64,000 nt of DNA from Bradyrhizobium liaoningense (GCF_018130785.1 NZ_JAFCJT010000006.1:243284-307283); one strand, 5' to 3'; shown: positions 25,821 to 34,581, counted from the first letter of the stretch. The notes: a model not told the origin generated them from the sequence alone. Made by a program: numbers and translations.

Positions 25821-26516
25821 CTACTTTCCACTCACCGCCGCATGAATCCGCTGGCAATGCGCGACGAGATTTGTGTGCGCATCGACGAAAGCCTTCAGCG
25901 GCGTCGGGATCGGAAAGTAATAGATGTTGGCGATGAAGCCGTAGATACCGGCATCGACGCTGGTCGGCGCCGCGCCGTGGACGTAGCCCGCGGCGGGAAC
26001 GATCTCCGCCAGCACCTGCAGATCGGCGAGGCCCCGCGCGTAAGCCTGATCGGGCGTGTAGCGGCCGATGCCCTGGTAATGATAGCGCTGCGCATTGTAG
26101 GCCTTGGCCTTCTCGAATCCGGCCGCATCGATCTGCGGATGCTGCGCGATGAAGGCGTCGCGGAACGCCGGATAGAAGCGTTCGTCCTTCCAGCGCGAAT
26201 ACGACATCACCCAATAGAGATCATCGAGCATGCGGGTGACGAAATGGTTGGTGCGCCGTGCGTCCTGCGACAGCGCGGCGTCGATGCTCAGGCGATATTT
26301 GGCGATCGCATGCGCAATGATGGTCTCGCTATCGCCGATGGTCTCGCCGTCGTCGACGACGTAAGGCAGCTGCCCGCGCGGCGCGGCGGAAGCATCGAAC
26401 ACGTGCTCGTGCACGAACGGCTGGCCCGCGAGTTTCAGGAATGCGTAGACCTTGAGGCCGTAGCCGTTGTTGTCGGCGACGCCAAACAGTTCCGGGTAGG
26501 AATAGAGGGCCAGCAT
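25821..26516 (-). CDS. Glutathione S-transferase family protein (metaxin-like)
   Basis: This 231-residue protein has an N-terminal thioredoxin-like part (LKVYAFLKLAGQPFVHEHVF) with GQLPYVVDDGETIGDSETII, the cis-Pro and Glu/Ser glutathione region. A helical C-terminal domain follows, ending FIPTP-like PIPTPLKAFVDAHTNLVAHC. This layout resembles the metaxin/Fax-like GST group. Substrate and activity unknown. ATG 26516 follows AAGGGAGC. It is followed upstream by a small gene on the same strand with an 11-bp gap, probably one operon. Confidence 0.82.
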   Translation of the reverse strand: MLALYSYPELFGVADNNGYGLKVYAFLKLAGQPFVHEHVFDASAAPRGQLPYVVDDGETIGDSETIIAHAIAKYRLSIDAALSQDARRTNHFVTRMLDDLYWVMSYSRWKDERFYPAFRDAFIAQHPQIDAAGFEKAKAYNAQRYHYQGIGRYTPDQAYARGLADLQVLAEIVPAAGYVHGAAPTSVDAGIYGFIANIYYFPIPTPLKAFVDAHTNLVAHCQRIHAAVSGK

Positions 26517-26527
26517 GGTTGCTCCCT

Positions 26528-26920
26528 TCAGCGTGATGGCACCTTGGCGCGCTGCTCCGTCGTGGCCGCTTGCGCGACCCTGCTGGCGCGGATCATCAGG
26601 AACGCGCCGGAAAAGCCTGGCAGCCGCCAGCGCCCGTCGATTTCGGTCGCCTCGGCATTCACCCTGCCTTCGTAATGGACCGTGTCGAAGCCGTAGCCGG
26701 GCGGCTCGTAACGTTTGACGAACGAGACCGCGTTGCCTGAGCGCTGGCCGGCGATCGAGGCGTTGTGGGTTCGCAGCGGGCAACGCGGGTTCGAGCAGGG
26801 CTCGGTCACGCTTCCGCTGAGCGCGCCGCCGGCGTCGACCAGAGTTGCGGTGAAGGTGACCATGCCGGTGCCCGGTTGAATGTAGCTGCCATCCCAGACA
26901 CCGGAGAGATCGTCGCTCAT
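26528..26920 (-). CDS. Hypothetical protein (130 aa), lipocalin-like strands
   Basis: This cytosolic-looking protein begins MSDDLSGVWDGSYIQPGTGM and continues with predicted strands (VTFTATLVDAGGALSGSVTE, AVSFVKRYEPPG, DTVHYEGRVNAEATEIDGRW). The GVWDGSY opening and IDGRWRLPG later in the chain suggest a small beta-barrel of the lipocalin-like kind, but this is a guess. ATG 26920 follows AGGAAGG. It probably forms an operon with the downstream GST gene. Confidence 0.7.
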   Translation of the reverse strand: MSDDLSGVWDGSYIQPGTGMVTFTATLVDAGGALSGSVTEPCSNPRCPLRTHNASIAGQRSGNAVSFVKRYEPPGYGFDTVHYEGRVNAEATEIDGRWRLPGFSGAFLMIRASRVAQAATTEQRAKVPSR

Positions 26921-27113
26921 GGCGGTGCCTTCCTGGAATGATGCGGACCGGTTGATATCAGGCTCCTCCACCTCAAGTCGTATCGCCAGAGTGACGGGCT
27001 GGCAACAGTCCTTGCGCATTGTGCGCAGCGTCATTCGATCGGAGGACGCCTGGCGTCGCCCGTCGACGTACGGATTCGGACCGATGTACCGGCTTCAGTA
27101 AGTGGCGCGGCCT

Positions 27114-27767
27114 CTATCTGCCGGTCGATGCGGCCGTGAACACCGCCAGTTGCGCATCGAACGCCCGCCGGAACGCCGGCCGCGCTTCGCCGCGGGCGAC
27201 ATAGGCTGAGAGGTCGGGATATTCCTCCAGCAGGCGAGATGCGTTCAACCGGCGCAGCACCGTCACCATCATGAGATCGCCGGCGCTGAACGCGCCGTCG
27301 AGCCAATCGGCATCGCCGAGGCGACGGGACAATTCGCCGAGCCTGATACGGACGCGATCTTTCAGGACTGGCAGGCGCTCCTCGTACCAGCTCTTGTCGC
27401 GCTCGAATAGCATGGTCATCCCGAACTCGACGATCGGCGGCTCCAGCGTGTTCAGCGCTGCAAACATCCATGCGATCGCGCGGCTCCGCGCATTGGCATC
27501 TGTCGGCAGCAGCCCGGCATGATGCTCGGCGATGTGCAGCACGATTGCGCCGGACTCGAACAGCGCGAGGTCGCCGTCCTCGAAGGTCGGGATCTGCCCG
27601 AACGGATGCAGCGCACGATGCGCCGGCTCCTTCATCGCCGCGAACGACACCAGGCGAACGTCGTAAGCCAGGCCGGCTTCCTCCAGCGCCCAGCGGACCC
27701 GCATGTCGCGCGCCTGCCCGCGGCCGCGGTCGGGCGAGCTTTCGAAGGCGGTGATGGTGGGGCGCAT
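27114..27767 (-). CDS. Glutathione S-transferase
   Basis: This 217-residue protein has a GST N-terminal domain: ITAFESSPDRGRGQARDMRVRW-type start, then HPFGQIPTFEDGDLALFESGAI with the cis-Pro and Glu-Ser glutathione contacts. The all-helical C-terminal domain includes LGDADWLDGAFSAGDLMMV, a hallmark of GST C-terminal domains. It would conjugate glutathione to electrophiles in the cytosol. It is separate from the metaxin-like GST at 25821. Confidence 0.9.
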   Translation of the reverse strand: MRPTITAFESSPDRGRGQARDMRVRWALEEAGLAYDVRLVSFAAMKEPAHRALHPFGQIPTFEDGDLALFESGAIVLHIAEHHAGLLPTDANARSRAIAWMFAALNTLEPPIVEFGMTMLFERDKSWYEERLPVLKDRVRIRLGELSRRLGDADWLDGAFSAGDLMMVTVLRRLNASRLLEEYPDLSAYVARGEARPAFRRAFDAQLAVFTAASTGR

Positions 27768-27942
27768 GGGGGCTCCGGGGTGGTCAGGGTTTTGGTCAGA
27801 GGACGAATGGGTGGGGCGGTTTCCGACAGGCTACCGCGTTTTCCGGCCGGTCGAAAAAATCCTGTCCGCGCTGTCGGAACGCCGATCCCGGTCACGTCCT
27901 TGGAACACCCGCGCGCCCCGCCCGAACCGAAAGGATCCCCCC

Positions 27943-28380
27943 ATGACCTCCATCACGCCATTCCTCTGGTTCGACAACAACGTCCCGGACGCCGTCGCAT
28001 TCTACAAATCGGTGTTTCCCAACGCCAAAGTCGAGACCGTCAGCGACTTCATGGCGGTGTTCGAACTCGAAGGCCAACGCTTCCATGCGCTCAGCGGCGG
28101 GCCGCAATATCGCTTTACCGAGGCGGTCTCGTTCTTCATCAGCGTGGAGACGCAAGCCGAGGTCGACTACTTCTGGAGCCGCCTCACTGCCGACGGCGGC
28201 GAGGAATCCCGCTGCGGCTGGCTCAAGGACAAGTTTGGCCTGTCCTGGCAAGTGATCCCGTCGGCGCTCGGCCGCTACCTCGGCGATCCCGACCGGACGA
28301 AGGCGAACCGCGTCATGCAGGCGATGATGGAGATGCGGAAAATCGTCATCGCTGACCTCGACAGGGCGTATGCGGGGTGA
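27943..28380 (+). CDS. VOC family protein (PhnB/DUF1338-like glyoxalase fold)
   Basis: This 145-residue protein starts MTSITPFLWFDNNVPDAVAF and has VETVSDFMAVFELEGQRFHAL, then SFFISVETQAEVDYFWSRL and GWLKDKFGLSWQVIPSALG. This is the pattern of PhnB-like VOC proteins (often annotated 3-demethylubiquinone methyltransferase-like), which carry no known enzyme activity in most members. ATG 27943 follows AAAGGAT. Cytosolic. Confidence 0.88.
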   Translation: MTSITPFLWFDNNVPDAVAFYKSVFPNAKVETVSDFMAVFELEGQRFHALSGGPQYRFTEAVSFFISVETQAEVDYFWSRLTADGGEESRCGWLKDKFGLSWQVIPSALGRYLGDPDRTKANRVMQAMMEMRKIVIADLDRAYAG

Positions 28381-28395
28381 GGGGCTGACGCTGTC

Positions 28396-28499
28396 GCAGG
28401 GTGGGTAAAGGCGCGCTCTTTGCGCGCCGTGCCCACCGTTCTTCCGGATTTGTGGAGAGATGGTGGGCGCGGCGCAAGAGCGCCTTTGCCCACCCTGCA
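28396..28499. repeat. Palindromic repeat (GGGTGGGTAAAGGCGC family), copy 1
   Basis: It starts GCAGGGTGGGTAAAGGCGCG, has the core TTGTGGAGAGATGGTGGGCG, and ends CGCCTTTGCCCACCCTGC. Copies at 29376-29477 and 30290-30394 share the layout. Copy 1 lies between the VOC gene and the HNH gene. Confidence 0.9.
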
Positions 28500-28525
28500 G
28501 ACCGGCGCTCTACCCAGCCTACGCG

Positions 28526-29302
28526 CTATTCGAAGCCAAAACGTCGGCGGTGCGACAAGATGTTGTCGCGAGACGGAGGAGAATACATCGGAGGCGAGAT
28601 CTTCTTGCCTTTCAAGAACGAATAGGTCTCGTCAGACAGTCTCTCGCTCACGTCAACTGTCTTGCCGTCCTTGCTCAGCGATATGAGGCCCGCATCGAAC
28701 ATTGCATGAATATCCGCTCGGAGAAGGATGCCGTTCTCAATGCTGTTGTCGTCGACACGCGGTTCTTCACCGCCTCTGTCCCTTTCGTCGACCTTGATGT
28801 GAGCCGCATCGAGGGCTTCCGGCGTCGTGCAGCCGGTGACGGCGCATGTTTCGTTGTAGGCATCCCGGACGGACGCGCTGAAAACGGTCTGCTCGGGGCG
28901 TTTCGACATCCGGCCGAAGCGCGTTTGGCGTTCGATCTCGCCTTCGGTTCCATCGTCCACGTACTGGATGACCGGCTCCAATCTCTCATAGGGTTCGCCA
29001 GGATTAGCCCAGAGAACGTGATCGACCTGATCGCGCCCTCCATTTCTGAAGACGAGCTTGGCTCTCCCGGGCCAGATATCAGATCGCTTTGCCTCTGCCG
29101 CATCGTAGGTCAACTCGGCGTAATCGCTGGAGACGCTCAATCGACACCGGACTGAAACAACGCCAGTGCCGGGCCATCTCAGCCGATGGGAGATTTGCTC
29201 GTTCGCTCGCTCACGCGAGAAGAGCAACATGGGCAGGATATCGGTTGCGCCGCCAGCCTCCTGATTTATCCACTGGATCGTCATGAGCTTGGGCATCGGC
29301 AA
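28526..29302 (-). CDS. HNH endonuclease domain protein
   Basis: This 258-residue protein has an N-terminal part of unknown fold (about 1-135) and a C-terminal HNH module: SVRDAYNETCAVTGCTTPEA, AAHIKVDERD and SIENGILLRADIHAMFDAGL, matching the HNH_2 arrangement of Cys pair, His, Asn and His. Such proteins are stand-alone nucleases, often linked to restriction of foreign DNA. Its base composition is visibly lower in GC than its neighbours and it is flanked by two copies of the same repeat, which suggests acquisition by transfer. No methylase is in view. Confidence 0.82.
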   Translation of the reverse strand: MPMPKLMTIQWINQEAGGATDILPMLLFSRERANEQISHRLRWPGTGVVSVRCRLSVSSDYAELTYDAAEAKRSDIWPGRAKLVFRNGGRDQVDHVLWANPGEPYERLEPVIQYVDDGTEGEIERQTRFGRMSKRPEQTVFSASVRDAYNETCAVTGCTTPEALDAAHIKVDERDRGGEEPRVDDNSIENGILLRADIHAMFDAGLISLSKDGKTVDVSERLSDETYSFLKGKKISPPMYSPPSRDNILSHRRRFGFE

Positions 29303-29375
29303 TTCTCCGGCAATGGATGTCTTGATGAAGGCGGTGTGGTGACGGACCTGAAACTGACGGCGTCAGAGCTAGCGC

Positions 29376-29477
29376 GTAGAGTGCGCAAAGGCGCCCCTTC
29401 GCGTGCCATACCCGCCGTTCCAGGGGAATTGTGGAGAGATGGTGGGCACGGCGCAAGAGCGCCTTTGTCACCCTGCG
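29376..29477. repeat. Palindromic repeat (GGGTGGGTAAAGGCGC family), copy 2
   Basis: It starts GTAGAGTGCGCAAAGGCGCC, has TTGTGGAGAGATGGTGGGCA, and ends GCGCCTTTGTCACCCTGCG. Together with copy 1 it brackets the HNH gene. Confidence 0.85.
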
Positions 29478-29548
29478 AAGCCAGCGATCCGCATCGCCAA
29501 TTCGTCTTGCATCGCTATACTGCCGACCATCAGCAGGATGGTGGCCCC

Positions 29549-30277
29549 ATGGGAAACGAATTGGAAGGCAAGTTTGCTGCCGTGACCGGGGCCGCGTCGG
29601 GCATCGGGTTGGCGAGCACTGAAGCAATGCTGGCCGCGGGCGCGCGCGTGGTGATGGTCGACCGCGACGAGGCCGCGCTGAAGGCGCTTAGCAACAAGCA
29701 TGGCGACGCCGTGATTCCGCTGGTCGTCGATCTACTCGATCCAAGAGACTGCGCAACGCTGCTGCCGCGCGTCCTGGAGCAGGCAGGCCAGCTCGACATC
29801 CTGCACGCGAATGCGGGCACCTATGTCGGTGGCGATCTGGTCGATGCCGACACTATGGCGATCGACCGGATGCTGAACCTGAATGTCAACGTCGTGATGA
29901 AGAACGTGCACGACGTGCTGCCGCACATGATCGCGCGCCGGAGCGGCGACATCATCGTCACGAGTTCGCTGGCGGCGCATTTTCCGACGCCCTGGGAGCC
30001 GGTCTATGCGTCGTCGAAATGGGCGATCAACTGCTTCGTCCAGACGGTGCGGCGCCAGGTCTTCAAGCACGGCATTCGCGTCGGCTCGATCTCGCCCGGC
30101 CCGGTCGTCACCTCGCTGCTCGCGGACTGGCCGCCCGAGAAGCTGAAGGAAGCCAGGGAAACGGGCAGCCTGCTGGAGGCCAGCGAAGTGGCTGAAGTGG
30201 TGATGTTCATGCTGACCCGGCCGCGCGGCATGACCATTCGCGACGTGGTGATGATGCCGACCAATTTCGATCTTTAG
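29549..30277 (+). CDS. Short-chain dehydrogenase/reductase (ribitol-dehydrogenase-like)
   Basis: This 242-residue SDR has TGAASGIGLASTEAM (cofactor motif), DRDEAALKAL after strand two, ILHANAGTY (NAG motif), catalytic Ser in VTSSLAAHF and Tyr/Lys in YASSKWA. The sequence SISPGPVVTSLLADWPPEKL resembles ribitol 2-dehydrogenases and related polyol SDRs. NAD(P)-dependent oxidation of a polyol is plausible. ATG 29549 begins the classic SDR start; upstream in-frame codons are repeat-derived. Confidence 0.87.
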   Translation: MGNELEGKFAAVTGAASGIGLASTEAMLAAGARVVMVDRDEAALKALSNKHGDAVIPLVVDLLDPRDCATLLPRVLEQAGQLDILHANAGTYVGGDLVDADTMAIDRMLNLNVNVVMKNVHDVLPHMIARRSGDIIVTSSLAAHFPTPWEPVYASSKWAINCFVQTVRRQVFKHGIRVGSISPGPVVTSLLADWPPEKLKEARETGSLLEASEVAEVVMFMLTRPRGMTIRDVVMMPTNFDL

Positions 30278-30289
30278 GGCGCATGCTCT

Positions 30290-30394
30290 CGTAGGGTGCG
30301 CAAAGGCGCGCTCTTCGCGCGCCGTGCCCACCGTTCTACCGGATTTGTGGAGAGTTGGTGGGTACGGCGCAACGGCGCCTTTGCCCATCCTACG
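30290..30394. repeat. Palindromic repeat (GGGTGGGTAAAGGCGC family), copy 3
   Basis: It starts CGTAGGGTGCGCAAAGGCGC, has TTGTGGAGAGTTGGTGGGTA, and ends GCCTTTGCCCATCCTACG. Its right end overlaps the stop codon of the mismatch glycosylase gene (TAG on the minus strand at 30390-30392). Confidence 0.9.
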
Positions 30395-30947
30395 CAGCGA
30401 TCCACGCCGCCAACTCGTGCCACGGCTCCAGCGTCCAATGCCCGGACGCCGCGCCGGACGGCGAGGGCAGCACGAAAATCTCCGGCAAACCTGCATCGCG
30501 CGGCTGTCGCCCCAGCGCGATCGCGCTCGACGGCCTGCCGTAAAACAAGCTCGCCGCCTTCTTGCTCGTGAACGCAATCGTCCTCGGCCGGTACTTGTCG
30601 ATCTTCGCCCTGAACCCCGCCACGTCGATCGTTTCAGTCGCGATCTGGTGATCCATCCCGGCGCCCGACTTGGAGAGATCGGTAAAGCCGATCCCGAGCT
30701 CGAGCAGCGCCGCGAACTCGCCCGGCTGATAGCGCCGCGGCGTAATCCCGGCCTCATGGATCGCGCGCCAGAAGCGGTTGCCGGGATGGGCGTAGTAGTG
30801 CCCGACCTCGGCCGAGCGCGTGCTGGCGGCGGTGCCGACGAAGACGAGGCGGAGGTCGGGACTGAGCTGGTCGGGGAGGCGGTGGGGGGAGGGTGCGGGC
30901 AAATTGTTTATCCGCGGAGTTGTAGCCCGCACGAGCGTCAGCGACAT
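30390..30947 (-). CDS. mug: G/U mismatch-specific DNA glycosylase
   Basis: This 185-residue protein has the Mug/TDG pattern: LRLVFVGTAASTRSAEVGHY followed by PGNRFWRAIHEAGI, and later VLPSPSGAASGHW. It removes uracil or thymine from mismatches with G and starts base-excision repair. Family members usually have GxxPG or GTAAS in motif 1 with a catalytic Asn; here GTAAS has no Asn at that place, as in some alphaproteobacterial relatives. The stop codon lies in repeat copy 3. Confidence 0.87.
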   Translation of the reverse strand: MSLTLVRATTPRINNLPAPSPHRLPDQLSPDLRLVFVGTAASTRSAEVGHYYAHPGNRFWRAIHEAGITPRRYQPGEFAALLELGIGFTDLSKSGAGMDHQIATETIDVAGFRAKIDKYRPRTIAFTSKKAASLFYGRPSSAIALGRQPRDAGLPEIFVLPSPSGAASGHWTLEPWHELAAWIAA

Positions 30948-31047
30948 GCGGGTCGGCTGTCAATCCCGGATGTCGCTTTGCTCATCCTGGCACGGTTAAT
31001 GCGCTCCGCGCGCTTTCAGTCTAGCGCTCCACTCGCCGCTTAAAAAT

Positions 31048-31071
31048 GAAGCCGAGCTCTCGCCCGGCTTC
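31048..31071 (-). terminator. Terminator of the thi operon
   Basis: The stem GAAGCCG / CGGCTTC (31048-31054 with 31065-31071) is followed on the minus strand by ATTTTTAA. It lies 48 bp after the thiC stop. Confidence 0.8.
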
Positions 31072-31118
31072 GTTTCTGATGGATGCCCGTGCAGGCCCGG
31101 GCATAAAGAGTGGAGAGA

Positions 31119-33017
31119 TCACAACACCCGATTGCTCTCCTTCACCTTCTCCGCATCCAGATACACGCTGCTCCCCATCTCCTTGAACTTCTCGCTCATC
31201 CTGGCCATGCCGTCCTCGGCGGTGCCGCTCAAGGACATGCCGATCGAGTTCGGATCATTCAGCGTCGCCGCGTAATCGCGCACGTCCTGCGTGATCTTCA
31301 TCGAGCAGAACTTCGGTCCGCACATCGAGCAGAAATGCGCGACCTTGTGGGCTTCCTTCGGCAGGGTCTCGTCGTGGAAGTTCTTGGCCGTGTCGGGGTC
31401 GAGGCCGAGGTTGAACTGGTCGCTCCAGCGGAAGTCGAAACGGGCGCGGGAGAGCGCGTCGTCGCGGAGCTGGGCGGCTGGGTGGCCCTTGGCGAGATCG
31501 CTCGCATGCGCGGCGATCTTGTAGGTGATGACGCCCACCTTGACGTCGTTACGATCAGGCAGGCCGAGATGCTCCTTCGGCGTGACGTAGCAGAGCATGG
31601 CGCAGCCGAACCAGCCGATCATGGCCGCACCGATGCCCGAGGTGATGTGGTCATAGCCCGGCGCGATGTCGGTGGTCAGCGGTCCAAGCGTGTAGAACGG
31701 CGCCTCGCCGCATTCCTTGAGCTGCTTGTCCATGTTGATCTTGATCTTGTGCATCGGCACGTGGCCGGGGCCCTCGATCATGACCTGGCAGCCCTTGTCC
31801 CACGCGATCTTGGTCAGTTCGCCGAGCGTTTCGAGCTCGGCAAACTGCGCGCGGTCGTTCGCGTCCGCGATCGAGCCCGGGCGCAGGCCGTCGCCGAGCG
31901 AGAACGAGACGTCGTACTTGCGCATGAGATCGCAGATCTCGTCGAAATGGGTGTAGAGGAAGCTTTCCTTGTGATGCGCCAGGCACCACTTCGCCATGAT
32001 CGAGCCGCCGCGCGACACGATGCCGGTGACGCGGTTGGCGGTGAGGTGAATGTAGGACAGGCGCACGCCGGCGTGGATCGTGAAGTAATCGACGCCCTGC
32101 TCGCACTGCTCGATCAGCGTGTCCTTGTAGAGCTCCCAGGTCAGCTTCACGGGATCGCCGTTGCACTTTTCCAGCGCCTGGTAGATCGGCACGGTGCCGA
32201 TCGGCACCGGCGAATTGCGCAGGATCCACTCACGCGTGGTGTGGATGTTGCGGCCCGTCGAGAGGTCCATCACGGTGTCGGCGCCCCAGCGGATCGCCCA
32301 CACCATCTTCTCGACCTCTTCCTCGACCGACGAGGTCACCGCCGAGTTGCCGATATTGGCGTTGATCTTGGTGAGGAAGTTGCGGCCGATGATCATCGGC
32401 TCGAGCTCGGAGTGGTTGATGTTGGAGGGGATGATGGCGCGGCCGCGCGCGATCTCGTCGCGCACGAACTCCGGCGTGATGAAGGCGGGCACCGAAGCGC
32501 CGAAGCTCTCGCCATCGGCGAGCGCTGCCTCTGCGCGCTCAAGCTGCTGCTTGCGGCCGAGGTTTTCGCGGGCGGCGACGTAGATCATCTCCTTGGTGAT
32601 GATGCCGGCGCGGGCGAATTCGAGCTGGGTGATCTTGTGGCCGTCGAGGCCGCGCAGCGGCTTGTGATAGGCCGAGAAGGCGCGCGCGGCCTTGTCGGTG
32701 GAAACGCTGCCATTGTCCTCCGGCTTGATCTGGCGGCCGTCATATTCCTCGACGCCGCCGCGCTCCAGCACCCAGGCCTTGCGATCGCGGGCGAGGCCGG
32801 CATTGACGTCGATCGTCACGGACGGGTCGGTGTAGGGGCCCGAGGTGTCGTAGACCGGCAGGTTCGGTTCGCCGGCGCCCTCGGAGAGGATGATCTCGCG
32901 CAAGGGCACGCGCAGATCGGGCGCGGCGTCGGGCGAGGCGAAGATCTTTCGCGAGGAGGCCAGCGGGCCGGTGGTGACGGCGGGGACGGTCTTGTCGGGG
33001 TTGGAGCGGATGTTCAT
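31119..33017 (-). CDS. thiC: Phosphomethylpyrimidine synthase ThiC
   Basis: This 632-residue radical-SAM enzyme converts aminoimidazole ribotide to the thiamine pyrimidine HMP-P. It has the GPGHVPMHKI region, PTSTSVEEE-like VTSSVEEEVEKMVWAIRWG-type text, and the C-terminal cluster motif CSMCGPKFCSM (CxxCxxxxC) that holds the [4Fe-4S] centre. Length fits the family. ATG 33017 follows CGGAGGATCC. It is the last gene of thiO-S-G-E-C; a repeat separates it from thiE. The TPP riboswitch before thiO should control the operon. Confidence 0.97.
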   Translation of the reverse strand: MNIRSNPDKTVPAVTTGPLASSRKIFASPDAAPDLRVPLREIILSEGAGEPNLPVYDTSGPYTDPSVTIDVNAGLARDRKAWVLERGGVEEYDGRQIKPEDNGSVSTDKAARAFSAYHKPLRGLDGHKITQLEFARAGIITKEMIYVAARENLGRKQQLERAEAALADGESFGASVPAFITPEFVRDEIARGRAIIPSNINHSELEPMIIGRNFLTKINANIGNSAVTSSVEEEVEKMVWAIRWGADTVMDLSTGRNIHTTREWILRNSPVPIGTVPIYQALEKCNGDPVKLTWELYKDTLIEQCEQGVDYFTIHAGVRLSYIHLTANRVTGIVSRGGSIMAKWCLAHHKESFLYTHFDEICDLMRKYDVSFSLGDGLRPGSIADANDRAQFAELETLGELTKIAWDKGCQVMIEGPGHVPMHKIKINMDKQLKECGEAPFYTLGPLTTDIAPGYDHITSGIGAAMIGWFGCAMLCYVTPKEHLGLPDRNDVKVGVITYKIAAHASDLAKGHPAAQLRDDALSRARFDFRWSDQFNLGLDPDTAKNFHDETLPKEAHKVAHFCSMCGPKFCSMKITQDVRDYAATLNDPNSIGMSLSGTAEDGMARMSEKFKEMGSSVYLDAEKVKESNRVL

Positions 33018-33058
33018 GGGATCCTCCGGTTTAATTCGTGTGCATGCTGTTGCTCTCG

Positions 33059-33165
33059 TCATCCTGAGGTGCGCGCGCTTGGGCGTCTCGAAGGATGGAC
33101 GAGCCGGGCCGTCGCCCTTCGAGGGCCGCTTGCGCGGCCACCTCAGGGTGACGGAGTGGGGAGAG
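33059..33165. repeat. Palindromic repeat (CTCATCCTGAGG family), copy between thiE and thiC
   Basis: It starts GTCATCCTGAGGTGCGCGCG and ends GCCACCTCAGGGTGACGGAG. A cognate element is at 60222-60325. It lies inside the thi operon, so a transcribed hairpin here could affect thiC mRNA (inference). Confidence 0.7.
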
Positions 33166-33179
33166 GGGGAGGTGCATCG

Positions 33180-33788
33180 TCACGCCGCCTCCTTCGACTG
33201 GCCGAGCCACTGCCGCACCCGCGCATCCGGGTCGGCATTTTGGGTGACGTCGCTGACGACGGCGATGGAATCCGCGCCGGCGGCAAAGATCTCCGCCGCG
33301 TGCTCGAACTTGATGCCGCCGATCGCGACCAGCGGGATGGGACCGATGCGCTTCTTCCATTCCGTGATCTTTGGAATGCCCTGCGGTTCGAAGCGCATCG
33401 ATTTGAGCGTGGTGAAGAAGATCGGGCCCAGCGCGACGTAGTCGGGCTTCGCCGCGAGCGCCGTCTCAAGCTCCGCGTCGTCATGGGTGGAGACGCCGAG
33501 CGACAGGCCGGCCTCGCGGATGGCCTTGAGGTCGGCGTCCGCCAGATCCTCCTGGCCGAGATGCAGATACTTTGCGCCGGCCACGACCGCCGCGCGCCAG
33601 TAATCGTTCACGACCAGCTTGGCCTGCGTGCCCTCGGTGATCGAGAGCGCGTCGGCGACGATCTGGAGCGCGTCGGCGTCGTTGAGATCTTTCGCGCGCA
33701 GCTGGATGGTGCCGACGCCGAGTTTTGTCAGCCGCTCGACCCATTTGAGGCTGTCGACGACGGGGTAGAAGCGATCAGGATACGGCAT
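33180..33788 (-). CDS. thiE: Thiamine phosphate synthase ThiE
   Basis: This 202-residue TIM-barrel protein joins the pyrimidine and thiazole moieties to give thiamine phosphate. It has the family patterns GVGTIQLRAKDLND, KLVVNDYWRAA, YLHLGQEDL, LGVSTHDDAE, VALGPIFFT and PLVAIGGI. ATG 33788 overlaps the end of thiG by 14 bases, indicating translational coupling. The pathway is completed by thiC, thiG, thiS and thiO in the same operon; thiD and thiL are not in view. Confidence 0.95.
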   Translation of the reverse strand: MPYPDRFYPVVDSLKWVERLTKLGVGTIQLRAKDLNDADALQIVADALSITEGTQAKLVVNDYWRAAVVAGAKYLHLGQEDLADADLKAIREAGLSLGVSTHDDAELETALAAKPDYVALGPIFFTTLKSMRFEPQGIPKITEWKKRIGPIPLVAIGGIKFEHAAEIFAAGADSIAVVSDVTQNADPDARVRQWLGQSKEAA

Positions 33789-34557
33789 GCCAGAACGGGG
33801 TCCCAACGACAGGGGTGGAGGGGGAGGCGAAATCGCGGGCATTCATCAGCCCGGCTTCATAAGCGGTGCGGCCGGCGTCGACGCCGAGCCGGAAGGCATT
33901 CGCCATCGCGACGGGATCGGCGGCCTTTGCGATCGCGGTGTTGAGCAGCACGGCGTCGTAGCCGAGCTCGAGCGCCTCGGCGGCATGCGACGGCGCGCCG
34001 ATGCCGGCATCGACGACCAGCGTGATGTCGGGCAGCCGCTCGCGCAGCAGTTTCAGCGCGTCGCGGTTGGTGATGCCCTTCGCGCTCCCGATCGGCGCGG
34101 CCCACGGCATCACCACCTTGCAGCCGGCATCGACCAGGCGGTTCGCGACCGAGAGATCCTCGGTGCAATAGGGGAACACCTCAAAGCCGTCCTTGATCAG
34201 GATGGCCGCAGCTTCGACCAGGCCGACGACGTCGGGCTGGAGCGTATCGTTGTCGGCGATCACTTCCAGCTTGATCCAGTTGGTGCCAAACAATTCGCGC
34301 GCGAGTTTTGCCGTGGTCACGGCTTCGCGCACGCTGCGGCAGCCGGCGGTGTTCGGCAGCACGCTGACGTCGAGCTCGCGGATCAGCTGCCAGAACGCGT
34401 CCCCGGTCTTGCCGCCGGCGGCCTCGCGCCGCAGCGACACCGTGACGATGTTCGAGCCCGAGGCACGGATCGCTCCTTGCATGATCGCAGGCGAAGGATA
34501 GAGCGCGCTGCCGATCAGCAGGCGGGAGGCGAAGGTTTTGCCGTAGAAGGTCACCAT
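33775..34557 (-). CDS. thiG: Thiazole synthase ThiG
   Basis: This 260-residue TIM-barrel protein builds the thiazole ring from dehydroglycine, sulfur from ThiS thiocarboxylate and deoxyxylulose phosphate. It has the catalytic Lys near residue 96 (NWIKLEVIAD), SGSNIVTVSLRR, and GKTGDAFW, and the phosphate-binding VDAGIGAPSHAAEALELG. Its end overlaps thiE. It lies after thiS with a repeat in between. Confidence 0.96.
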   Translation of the reverse strand: MVTFYGKTFASRLLIGSALYPSPAIMQGAIRASGSNIVTVSLRREAAGGKTGDAFWQLIRELDVSVLPNTAGCRSVREAVTTAKLARELFGTNWIKLEVIADNDTLQPDVVGLVEAAAILIKDGFEVFPYCTEDLSVANRLVDAGCKVVMPWAAPIGSAKGITNRDALKLLRERLPDITLVVDAGIGAPSHAAEALELGYDAVLLNTAIAKAADPVAMANAFRLGVDAGRTAYEAGLMNARDFASPSTPVVGTPFWHAVS

Positions 34558-34581
34558 GTCGGTGTTTCCTCGAATGACGGT

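Noticed and set aside
25821..27767. The two GST-like genes as a tandem duplication
   Set aside because: They share only the general fold; motifs and domain layout differ (metaxin-like versus classic GST).
31110..33944. Plus-strand open frame of 944 codons across the thiC-thiE region
   Set aside because: It is antisense to thiC and thiE, whose motifs are unmistakable. High-GC codon bias leaves long open antisense frames, and this one has no ribosome site or family motifs.
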